A stretch of DNA of 8,052 nucleotides from Bacteroidota bacterium (GCA_024277695.1 JAJRUR010000275.1:1-8052), one strand, 5' to 3'. Positions 1 to 5,747 are shown, counted from the first letter of the stretch. Made by a program: numbers and translations. Notes: generated by a model from the sequence alone, not told the origin.

Positions 1-1264
1 CATTTATAATAGGCAAATACTGAAAGTCTTCAAACAGGATATTTTTTACTGTATTTTCAGAGACAGAAAACCAATCCATAAGTATAGAACCATAGACCGA
101 CCTAAAATCAAATTGCATAGGTACAGCTTCATCAGGAGTTACCTGTGCAGATATCTGCGGATTATCACCTTCTATACCCGGACGTACACAAGAACCAAAT
201 ACGATAAGCGGTGCAGCAGAACCATGGTCCGTCCCGCTACTCAGATTAGATTTTATGCGCCGTCCAAACTCGCTAAAGGTCATCCCGATAACTCTTTGGT
301 CAAGGTCCATCAGTTCCAAATCCTTTTGAAAGGCATCGATAGCACCGGATAGCTCAGCTAATAGCCCTGCATGTATACCCTGTGTGTGGTCAGATTCTTC
401 TACTTGCCCGGAATGATTATCAAAGCCTCCTAACTGTACTACATAAATCTTGGTCTGCAAACCGCCGGATATCAATTGAGCGACGATTTTTAGTTGATCG
501 GCAAGACGGTTATTATCGGGATAATTGGCCATGGTATTGCCCTTTTCGTAAGCTGTCTCAAGCTGTGCAGCATAAGCATTGGTCTGTTCGATAGCAGTTT
601 TGAGAAATGCCAATTCCAAAGTATAATAGCTAGTGTCCATGATACCCTCTCCGATGATGCCCCCCAAGGCACCTAATTTTGTAGGGTCATTGAGTGCCAA
701 GCTGTAGTTTGCAGCTACTCCTTGACAGGTCGGAGACACAAAAGAGCCGATGGTAAGTGCAAAGGGATCAGGATAATCCTCATTTGGAAATCCATTGGGA
801 TAATCATCGAGCTCATCATCCAAGTAACGCCCCATCCATCCGGTACTCAAAAACTCATTGGCATCTGATCCTGTCATCCATATATCCGTCGAGCGAAAAT
901 GCGATCTATTTTGGTTAGGGTAGCCTACAGATTGTATGATTTTGACTTTTCCCGAATCAAACTGTGCCTTAAACTCGGGCATCGAAGGATGTAGTGCGAG
1001 ATCATTGGCCAAGCTGAGCAAACTATCTTGGGGCAGAATAACCGATGAGCGAATATTGGCAAGATTGTCATAACTGTTCATCGGTACTAACATATTGAGC
1101 CCGTCATTACCCCCATTGAGCTGAATAAGGACAAGTACTCTATCATCATTTTCTGCTATTGCACCAAACAAACCGGTTTTGGGCATAGGCATCAGCCCGG
1201 TTCCGTTGATAATTAATGGTACTGTAAAAGAAGAAGCGGTTTTGAGAAAAGATCGACGTTTCAT
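1..1264 (-). CDS. DUF1501 family protein with Tat signal, C-terminus cut by window edge
   Basis: I translated the minus strand from the ATG at 1264 and found 421 codons open to the left edge with no stop, so the protein is partial. Residues 1-8 read MKRRSFLK, a twin-arginine motif followed by a modest hydrophobic stretch, so export in folded form by the Tat pathway is likely. DUF1501 hallmarks follow in order: QLNGGNDGLN (48-57), YPNQNRSHFRSTDIW (115-129), GGFDNHSGQ (279-287), TFSEFGRR (329-336), GTDHGSAAP (344-352) and DFRSVYGSIL (386-395). The family is related to the alkaline phosphatase/sulfatase fold, and the D, H and G residues of these motifs are the likely metal-site remnants; the reaction is unknown. 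The gene lies 79 bp downstream of the DUF1800 gene on the same strand and is probably co-transcribed with it. The upstream bases are A/T-rich with no Shine-Dalgarno sequence. Only the last few residues appear to be missing, judging from the position of the DFRSVYG motif. Family assignment is firm; function is not. Confidence 0.93.
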   Translation of the reverse strand, partial: MKRRSFLKTASSFTVPLIINGTGLMPMPKTGLFGAIAENDDRVLVLIQLNGGNDGLNMLVPMNSYDNLANIRSSVILPQDSLLSLANDLALHPSMPEFKAQFDSGKVKIIQSVGYPNQNRSHFRSTDIWMTGSDANEFLSTGWMGRYLDDELDDYPNGFPNEDYPDPFALTIGSFVSPTCQGVAANYSLALNDPTKLGALGGIIGEGIMDTSYYTLELAFLKTAIEQTNAYAAQLETAYEKGNTMANYPDNNRLADQLKIVAQLISGGLQTKIYVVQLGGFDNHSGQVEESDHTQGIHAGLLAELSGAIDAFQKDLELMDLDQRVIGMTFSEFGRRIKSNLSSGTDHGSAAPLIVFGSCVRPGIEGDNPQISAQVTPDEAVPMQFDFRSVYGSILMDWFSVSENTVKNILFEDFQYLPIIN

Positions 1265-1343
1265 TTTTTTATTTTTATGAGTGATTAGAGCTGATAAGTA
1301 TTGATAGATTTTTTCATTGTGAGCACAATAACTGGCTTTTTGA

Positions 1344-3065
1344 TTAGCTGAGTTGGTATTCCGGCATCTGGATCAATGCCCTGATCACATTGCGGAGTTT
1401 GCCATCCATGAGGGTTCTCAATTCTTCGTTGTCCGGATCCTCTTTCCAAATAAAATACTCCTCTGTCCATTCAAAATCAGGCAAACCGGGTATCAGTATT
1501 TCTTTGATTTGAGACAATTGTTCTTCTGTGAGAGGACGGGGATGCAGTACATGCACAAATTCTGAGATCAATATGTTGATATCTTCGGGCTTGGTAGTCT
1601 GCTCCATAAATCGAATAACATCCGGCTTGAGCAATTGGTCACCTACTCGTATGCCCTCCAAAAGTACTAGATCAAGAAGATCTTTTCTGATAGGAAGTGT
1701 TACCGAATTGATCCAATATTGATAGAATGTCGGTGACTGGTAGTAAGCTTCCCATCCCGCCACCCCGGGTGGTCTATACCAACCCATCTGCATAGTGAGT
1801 AGTGCAACGCCTATTTCACGATGGAGACGGTACTTTTCTTGGAGCAGCTCAGGTCTCTCTATTTGGAATTGGTTAAAAAATCCTATAAAATAATCCATGG
1901 GATTCTTGATCATAGCCCCATGGGTCTGAAGTTCATAAAAATGTGTAGATTTTAGCAGAGCTTCGAGCACGGGAGCTAGCTCATAGTCATTGTCACGAAG
2001 CAGCTGTGCCATAGGCAGGATGATTTGCTCTTCGATAGAAGGATCGATTCTATAATAGACGAACCATTTGTACAGTTCTTTGCAGATAAAAATAGCTACT
2101 TCATCTCGATCAAAAATGATGTCTATGAGATTTTTGTATTCTTCTGCTCCTGCATTGGGTACTTCTATGCCACCAAATCGGTGGGAGAGCTGTTTTGTAC
2201 TCGTATCGTGACGAGGTGGTATAAATTGGCCTCTAGGCTCAAAATCTTCCAGACTATTGTAGCCGATAGCACGCCATCCGGTGAGTATTTTGGCTAGAGC
2301 CAATACATCCTGTTCTGTATAGGTGGTATAGTCTCCGGGACCTGCAAGATCGCCTTTGTCGAGAGTAAATAACTCCATCAACTCGCGAGCATAGTTCTCG
2401 TTCGGTGCCTGTTTAGTATTTTCATTACCATTGAGATATCGTAACATCGAGGGATCAATAGTTATGTCTTTGATCAACTGCTTAAAATTGCCGATAGCTT
2501 GACTCCTCAATAAAGATATGTACTTGTACACAAAGTTAGGGTCATTGACTATCGGCAATTCGATTGGGAGATGATTGTGCCAAAACAAGACCATTTTTTC
2601 GCGTATGGACATACCATGATTGAGCTGACGCTCCACAGACCACGAAAGCAAAGACCCTCGCCGGTAATTACGAATCATATTGCGTAGATCATTTCGTACA
2701 TATCCTTTGTACACCCAAGAAGCTCCTACAGGCACTCCGGGATCGTCTCTAAAATTGGGATTGAGTGGTTCGCCCGGATCCGGATCATTCGCAAATAATA
2801 GAGAAACGCTTTGATCGAGCCCAAGCTCGACGAACTCTTGGATCTCCGTCTGGCTAGGTCCATAAATAGTCCTTCTGAGTAGATGCGCCGCTTGCTCGAC
2901 ACCCCAGGTACCCATATAGGGCTCTAAACCGGAACCCGATGCAGTAGATTTTGATGCCAATTCAAACTTTGAAGCATCAAAACTAATTTTTTTGACTGCA
3001 GGTAGCTCTTTTGATAATTCAGAATGGCGATCGAGATATTCGAGCAAAGAATAAGTTTTTTTCAT
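1344..3065 (-). CDS. DUF1800 domain-containing protein
   Basis: This 573-residue protein carries the standard DUF1800 landmarks: HLLRRTIYGPS (61-71), REKMVLFWHNHL (155-166), NENYARELMELFTL (222-235), LTGWR (261-265), IKNPMDYFIGF (386-396), PPGVAGWEA (432-440) and a closing LIQMPEYQLS. The length is normal for the family. The biochemical role is unknown. DUF1800 genes are very often followed directly by DUF1501 genes, as here, which suggests that the two products act together. There is no convincing signal peptide: the N-terminus (MKKTYSLLEYLDRHSELSKE) is polar and charged, and about 50 residues precede the domain. It therefore is either cytoplasmic or exported with its Tat-bearing partner. 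The ATG at 3065 is the first in frame and is preceded by an A-rich sequence without a Shine-Dalgarno match. A terminator-like hairpin sits just upstream in the presumed leader. Confidence 0.93.
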   Translation of the reverse strand: MKKTYSLLEYLDRHSELSKELPAVKKISFDASKFELASKSTASGSGLEPYMGTWGVEQAAHLLRRTIYGPSQTEIQEFVELGLDQSVSLLFANDPDPGEPLNPNFRDDPGVPVGASWVYKGYVRNDLRNMIRNYRRGSLLSWSVERQLNHGMSIREKMVLFWHNHLPIELPIVNDPNFVYKYISLLRSQAIGNFKQLIKDITIDPSMLRYLNGNENTKQAPNENYARELMELFTLDKGDLAGPGDYTTYTEQDVLALAKILTGWRAIGYNSLEDFEPRGQFIPPRHDTSTKQLSHRFGGIEVPNAGAEEYKNLIDIIFDRDEVAIFICKELYKWFVYYRIDPSIEEQIILPMAQLLRDNDYELAPVLEALLKSTHFYELQTHGAMIKNPMDYFIGFFNQFQIERPELLQEKYRLHREIGVALLTMQMGWYRPPGVAGWEAYYQSPTFYQYWINSVTLPIRKDLLDLVLLEGIRVGDQLLKPDVIRFMEQTTKPEDINILISEFVHVLHPRPLTEEQLSQIKEILIPGLPDFEWTEEYFIWKEDPDNEELRTLMDGKLRNVIRALIQMPEYQLS

Positions 3066-3086
3066 TTCGCTGAGTTTTTAGATGAC

Positions 3087-3113
3087 AAAAAATCCAAGGC
3101 TTCGTATCTTGGA
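3087..3113 (-). terminator. Hairpin plus T-tract in the DUF1800 leader (terminator or attenuator)
   Basis: Read on the minus strand, TCCAAG (3113-3108) and CTTGGA (3098-3093) form a perfect 6-bp stem with a 9-nt loop, followed at once by six T residues (3092-3087). This is the form of an intrinsic terminator, although the stem is short. It ends 21 nt before the DUF1800 ATG. It could stop read-through from the metal operon upstream, or attenuate the DUF1800/DUF1501 transcript if the promoter lies further upstream. Confidence 0.5.
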
Positions 3114-3120
3114 CTGTACA

Positions 3121-3135
3121 AAACCTCCGGGGTTT
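3121..3135 (-). promoter_or_regulatory. Small hairpin upstream of the leader terminator
   Basis: On the minus strand AAACC and GGTTT pair around a 5-nt CCGGA loop. The hairpin lies 7 nt upstream of the terminator-like hairpin at 3087-3113, so both could fold in one DUF1800 leader. I found no overlapping alternative pairing between the two, so a switch is not demonstrated. Confidence 0.25.
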
Positions 3136-3172
3136 AATTCGAAATGAAAATATTGAACATATTTTACAGGTC

Positions 3173-3191
3173 GCCCCGCCGGGGCTTTTTT
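3173..3191 (+). terminator. G/C-rich intrinsic terminator, plus-strand orientation
   Basis: GCCCC (3173-3177) and GGGGC (3181-3185) form a 5-bp all-G/C stem with a GCC loop, followed by six T residues (3186-3191). On the minus strand the hairpin is preceded by A residues and not followed by T, so it is directional for plus-strand transcripts. No plus-strand gene lies to its left, so its substrate would be antisense RNA across DUF1800/DUF1501, or it belongs to a repeat element. Confidence 0.55.
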
Positions 3192-3211
3192 GCATTAAGC
3201 TATTTTGTCAT

Positions 3212-3290
3212 CTTCTCCGGAGGAGCAAACGGTTTGTAGTAGTACCGTAGGTACAAATATTGTTATAGCGCCGTAGGTGGGACATGTTCA
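3212..3290. repeat. Probable dispersed intergenic repeat element with internal dyads
   Basis: This block contains in order an imperfect palindrome centred on CTCCGGAG (3212-3225), CAAAC-G-GTTTG (3226-3236), GTACC-GTA-GGTAC (3242-3254), and two copies of CCGTAGGT (3245-3252 and 3271-3278) spaced 26 bp apart. The general look, with CCGTAGGT units and an intervening TTGTTATAGCG, resembles intergenic repeats I recall from other Bacteroidota genomes; that recall is not a database result. Only one element is visible in this window. Confidence 0.4.
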
Positions 3291-3483
3291 CCGTTTCTAT
3301 CAGCTATCCACTCAAATAAATATTTTTCAGTGCAGTCCATAAGCTATTTTTTAGAAAGTGGATTATTTAAGCTCAATCCATTGATTTTAACTACCGAAAC
3401 TTGAGTTAGAGCATTTCCTTTATGCCCAAAGTCTTGTAATCTTTTGGACTGAGAAGTACAATAGAAAATTTACTATTTGATGA

Positions 3484-3708
3484 TCAACAACAGGAGGAGC
3501 CACCACAGTCTGACCCTTCTTGGATGGGAGGGCAAGGCACCGTACCATAAGAACAGAACACACAACAGTCATCAGCTGTGGGTTTTAAAACCACATCACA
3601 AGACTTGCATTGATAAAAGTACTGACAAGCATCTGTAGGCATCTGCTCTGTTTCTTGGTGTCCACATTCCGGACAAGTAATCGTTGATTTTAAAATGATA
3701 TCCTTCAT
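3484..3708 (-). CDS. GDCCVxC-type cysteine-rich small protein of metal/mercury operons
   Basis: This 74-residue cytoplasmic-looking protein has 12 cysteines. CPEC (12-15) and CKSC (34-37) form a four-cysteine zinc-ribbon-like half. The second half carries DDCCVFCSYGTVPCPPIQ (46-63), the signature of the GDCCVxC (seleno)protein group, here with D in place of the first G. The C-terminus ends in a further cluster, CGGSSCC (68-74). In this group some relatives carry selenocysteine; all positions here are ordinary cysteines. Members are commonly encoded beside MerT/MerTP importers, as in this case: the gene starts 56 bp after the merTP stop and is the last gene of the operon. Metal binding or thiol chemistry on the imported metal is a reasonable inference, but the reaction is not established. 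The start is the first in-frame ATG, with an A/T-rich upstream. Confidence 0.88.
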   Translation of the reverse strand: MKDIILKSTITCPECGHQETEQMPTDACQYFYQCKSCDVVLKPTADDCCVFCSYGTVPCPPIQEGSDCGGSSCC

Positions 3709-3764
3709 TATTTTATTTGATTAGTTGATAATTATATAAATATGCTTGCACAGACTCACGATAT

Positions 3765-4361
3765 TTAGTGCTCGGATTTGTCCACTACTTTATAACCTGT
3801 GCGTTCGATCGCTTTTATAATTTGCTCTATATCGGTACGATGAGGGTCATAGCGAATGATAGACTGTGCATCTCGGTAGGATGTACTCGCTTCGAGTACA
3901 CCATCAAGCTGATATACCTCTTGATCAACATGCTCTTCGCAGCCCGTACAGGTCATTCCCTCGATGTCCAAGCTTACTGTCGGGTATGCTGATCGATCAC
4001 CGAGTTCTACCTTGGACTCCATATCGGGATACAAATATTTTGAAAAATATGGGAACGCAGACATCCCCACTACCAACACGGTCACAAGACTCAAAAAAAT
4101 GCCTGAGCTAAAAAATGAAGGATCTGCATCTGCACAACAATCTGTAGTACACTTAGGTCTAAAATGCCTGTACCACGCTAACAGCAACATACCCACCGTC
4201 CCGGCCAACAGAACAGGGCGCCAAGGCTCTAACCACCCAAAGCCGGAAGCCACTCCTGTAACCCCTGCAAAAAAAGCTAGCAAGGGTACTATACAACAAA
4301 GGGATGATGCTACTGCCGTAAGGAGTGCAGTCCATATCCAAGTTTTGCTATTACTTTTCAT
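3765..4361 (-). CDS. merTP: MerTP: mercuric ion transporter MerT fused to a MerP-like HMA domain
   Basis: The 198-residue protein starts with a MerT-like inner-membrane part. Hydrophobic segments lie at about 9-41, 48-64 and 86-106. The first carries the adjacent pair C22-C23 in SSLCCIVPLL, as in MerT; C71, C75 and C76 lie in the loop after the second segment, matching the cytoplasmic cysteines of MerT. Residues 127-193 form a heavy-metal-associated domain with GMTCTGCEEHV (135-145), equivalent to the metal site of periplasmic MerP. In Mer systems such cysteines pass Hg(II) across the inner membrane into the cytoplasm. The gene follows the ArsR-type regulator by 49 bp and precedes the GDCCVxC gene, so the three probably form one transcript. 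Mercury is the family's known substrate, but the regulator type leaves other thiophilic metals possible. No merA is in the window. Confidence 0.92.
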   Translation of the reverse strand: MKSNSKTWIWTALLTAVASSLCCIVPLLAFFAGVTGVASGFGWLEPWRPVLLAGTVGMLLLAWYRHFRPKCTTDCCADADPSFFSSGIFLSLVTVLVVGMSAFPYFSKYLYPDMESKVELGDRSAYPTVSLDIEGMTCTGCEEHVDQEVYQLDGVLEASTSYRDAQSIIRYDPHRTDIEQIIKAIERTGYKVVDKSEH

Positions 4362-4410
4362 CGGTCTATTCTTTTTATCATTATGTAGCGGTGTACAATA
4401 AAATTTGTTC

Positions 4411-4821
4411 CTAATGAGATCCTACACCGGCACTGCCATGTACACTTTTATTTGTAATACTTGGGTCTTCTGACTGCATACAATCCAACAAGTTAGTTAG
4501 TAGCTCTCGATATGTATCTACTGTACTGTAGTAAATAGTTTGTCCTACTCTCCTCCTCACGATCAAACCCTTGTCTCGTAACTTACGCAAGTGCTGTGAA
4601 ATAGCAGATATACTCATCCCCAAAACATCGCTCATATCACAGACACAAAGATTATCTTCCTTACTCAACAGAAAAAGTATCCGAAGACGTACCGGATTAC
4701 CAGCCAAATGAAGAATTTCGGCGAGCCGATCTAGCGGAGATTCTATACTACTCAGACTGATTTTACAGCTTGCAATCAATTGCAAATCTGCAAGTGGGCG
4801 GATACAAATGTTATTCTTCAT
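4411..4821 (-). CDS. ArsR/SmtB-family metal-sensing repressor
   Basis: This 136-residue protein is a winged-helix repressor of the ArsR/SmtB family. The core runs from about 30 to 114: AGNPVRLRILFLL (40-52), then NLCVCDMSDVLGMS (57-70), a recognition helix SISAISQHLRKLRDKGL (70-86) and the wing RRRVGQTIYYS (89-99). C59 and C61 form the classic CVC site on the alpha-3 helix used by ArsR and CadC. C6 and C19 lie in an N-terminal extension and C114 near the end of the core, so a CadC-like site with N-terminal thiols is possible; the spacing differs from CadC. It heads the operon with merTP and the GDCCVxC gene and would be released by thiophilic metal. An ATG start at 4821 is supported by the promoter only 4 nt upstream, which implies a leaderless or nearly leaderless message. 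In-frame TTG codons at 13 and 15 are less attractive alternatives. Confidence 0.92.
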   Translation of the reverse strand: MKNNICIRPLADLQLIASCKISLSSIESPLDRLAEILHLAGNPVRLRILFLLSKEDNLCVCDMSDVLGMSISAISQHLRKLRDKGLIVRRRVGQTIYYSTVDTYRELLTNLLDCMQSEDPSITNKSVHGSAGVGSH

Positions 4822-4825
4822 ACTA

Positions 4826-4857
4826 CAAATATACTTTCATTTTAGTATTTTAGCAAG
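4826..4857 (-). promoter_or_regulatory. Bacteroidota-type promoter of the metal operon
   Basis: On the minus strand TATATTTG (4833-4826) matches the Bacteroidota -7 consensus TAnnTTTG exactly. CTTG (4857-4854), a three-of-four match to the -33 TTTG, lies 20 bp upstream, within the usual 19-21 bp spacing. Only 4 nt separate the -7 element from the repressor ATG, so transcription should begin at or very near the start codon. Confidence 0.65.
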
Positions 4858-4867
4858 TTCTAAAATA
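4839..4867. promoter_or_regulatory. Candidate ArsR-type operator overlapping the promoter
   Basis: TATTTTAG (4846-4853) and CTAAAATA (4860-4867) form a perfect 8-bp inverted repeat with a 6-nt spacer, and the -33 CTTG lies inside that spacer. A third half-site, ATTTTAG (4839-4845), abuts it as a direct repeat. Dyads of this kind covering the promoter are where ArsR-family dimers bind, and the placement would block polymerase, giving autorepression. The A/T-rich sequence makes some chance symmetry possible. Confidence 0.55.
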
Positions 4868-5020
4868 TTAAAAAAATTGAGATTGTCTTGTTGCGGACAG
4901 AATACTCCTGCATTGCCAATTTATACATAAGAAGATGTCATTGATCTGATATAAAATCTTGTCACATTTCTGTTGCAGTGCTAGGGATACTTCCAACTAA
5001 ACCAGAATGTAGCTACTATA

Positions 5021-5155
5021 TCACAAGACCTTTGTTGATTTTCTAATCCAAAATCTTACGCCTTCGCAATTAAGTATTATAGACCAACCATTATGCTTCA
5101 CTACTCTCAATTCTTTATCGTATAGCAAATGACTATCTTTGCCCAAAGCTGTCAT
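5021..5155 (-). CDS. Possible small 44-residue ORF or decayed gene fragment
   Basis: An ATG at 5155 on the minus strand opens 44 codons ending in TGA at 5023-5021. The product has a protein-like composition, with segments such as LLYDKELRVVKHNGW and GVRFWIRKS, and no membrane segment. I do not recognise it. Beyond the TGA the same frame has one further stop (4999-4997) and then 42 open codons to a TAA at 4870-4868, so the whole could be a degraded 95-codon gene. It overlaps the -7 element of the plus-strand gene, has no clear promoter of its own, and open frames of this length can arise by chance in A/T-rich DNA. Confidence 0.2.
   Translation of the reverse strand: MTALGKDSHLLYDKELRVVKHNGWSIILNCEGVRFWIRKSTKVL
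5134..5141 (+). promoter_or_regulatory. -7 promoter element of the peroxidase-related gene
   Basis: TATCTTTG matches the Bacteroidota -7 consensus TAnnTTTG exactly and lies 45 nt upstream of the ATG at 5187. The -33 position (about 5110-5113) holds only a poor match to TTTG. A small dyad, CTTTG-CC-CAAAG (5137-5148), overlaps it and may be incidental. Confidence 0.45.
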
Positions 5156-5186
5156 AATTTTTTTTTAATTGACTTATACTTATCCT

Positions 5187-5747
5187 ATGCCTTATATCCG
5201 AGTAATACAACAAGAAGATGCCGAGGGAGAACTTCTCAAGATATATAATAATCTGCTGAAGTCCAGAGGTCAACTTGCCGAAGTGCACAAGATTCAGAGC
5301 CTTCATCCTAAGTCTATCGTCGCCCATATGGATCTCTATATGTGCATCATGTTTGGCAGGTCAGACCTTATGCGATATCAACGAGAAATGATTGCCGTAA
5401 TCGTCTCCCAAACCAATGACTGCGCATATTGTATAGCACATCATAGTGAGGCACTGATGCATTTTTGGCAAGACCGATCCAAAATAGATGTACTCCTAGA
5501 CGATTTTGAGCAAGCTGATATAGACGATACAGATATAGCACTATGCCATTTGGCACGACAGTTGACCGAAAGTCCTAACCATGCGGACAAAGAACGCAAC
5601 ATCCGAATACTCCAAGAACTGGGTATGACGGATCGAGGCATCTTAGATGCAACTTTGGTCATTGCTTATTTTAATTTTGTCAACCGTATAGTACTCGGAT
5701 TAGGTGTAGAGTTAGAAGCTGATCCCGGAGGATATCACTATGACTAG
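5187..5747 (+). CDS. AhpD-like uncharacterized peroxidase-related enzyme (carboxymuconolactone decarboxylase superfamily)
   Basis: This 186-residue protein belongs to the AhpD/CMD superfamily, closest to the group named uncharacterized peroxidase-related enzyme. The signature is REMIAVIVSQTNDCAYCIAHH (66-86, overlapping the core helix). E67, C79, C82 and H86 have the same spacing as the catalytic Glu, CxxC and His of AhpD, which support thiol-dependent peroxide reduction. The C-terminal YFNFVNRIVLGLGVELE (161-177) is typical of the subgroup. The protein has no signal peptide and should be cytoplasmic. A TTG 18 nt further upstream (5169) would extend the frame by six residues, but the ATG gives the usual MPYI N-terminus and I prefer it. 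The substrate and electron donor are unknown. Its stop overlaps that of the convergent porin gene by 4 bp. It is divergent from the metal operon with its own promoter, so a link to metal stress is only possible. Confidence 0.9.
   Translation: MPYIRVIQQEDAEGELLKIYNNLLKSRGQLAEVHKIQSLHPKSIVAHMDLYMCIMFGRSDLMRYQREMIAVIVSQTNDCAYCIAHHSEALMHFWQDRSKIDVLLDDFEQADIDDTDIALCHLARQLTESPNHADKERNIRILQELGMTDRGILDATLVIAYFNFVNRIVLGLGVELEADPGGYHYD

Larger units (their letters stand above)
3066..3483. other. Gene-free spacer between the metal operon and the DUF1800 gene
   Basis: These 418 bp hold no credible gene. The right part (about 3300-3483) is A/T-rich and shows only weak inverted repeats without T-tracts, so I see no canonical terminator directly after the GDCCVxC gene. 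The left part (3087-3290) is dense in short G/C-rich dyads, listed separately: a minus-strand terminator-like hairpin, a 5-bp hairpin, a plus-strand terminator and a repeat-like block. The only short minus-strand frame starting with ATG in the repeat block encodes about 25 residues and looks like a translated repeat rather than a gene. Confidence 0.6.
4822..5186. other. Intergenic region between the divergent arsR-type and peroxidase-like genes
   Basis: These 365 bp separate two divergent genes. The left 50 bp hold the repressor's promoter and an inverted-repeat operator candidate. The right 55 bp hold a TAnnTTTG element for the plus-strand gene. The middle (about 4870-5130) contains no recognised gene; on the minus strand one frame from 5155 to 4868 is open apart from two stop codons, which may be a decayed gene or chance. 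No terminators or RNA genes are apparent. Confidence 0.5.

Noticed and set aside
1285..1317. Ten-residue minus-strand mini-ORF (MKKSINTYQL) just before the DUF1501 start
   Set aside because: It could be a leader peptide, but it is short, has no run of a regulatory amino acid and no attenuator hairpin after it; chance is the simplest explanation.
3359..3447. Weak inverted repeats (TGGATT/AATCCA at 3359-3380; CCAAAG/CTTTTGG near 3425-3447) as a terminator of the metal operon
   Set aside because: Stems are short or bulged and no T-tract follows on the minus strand.
3477..3487. TTGAT-G-ATCAA palindrome at the GDCCVxC stop codon
   Set aside because: It has a one-base loop and no T-tract; it is more likely chance in A/T-rich sequence than a site.
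3964..4401. A 145-codon plus-strand reading frame across merTP
   Set aside because: It is antisense to the well-supported MerTP gene, and its product has no recognisable motif or natural composition.
5169..5186. Upstream TTG start for the peroxidase-related protein
   Set aside because: The ATG at 5187 gives the usual MPYI beginning; the six added residues are not typical of the family.
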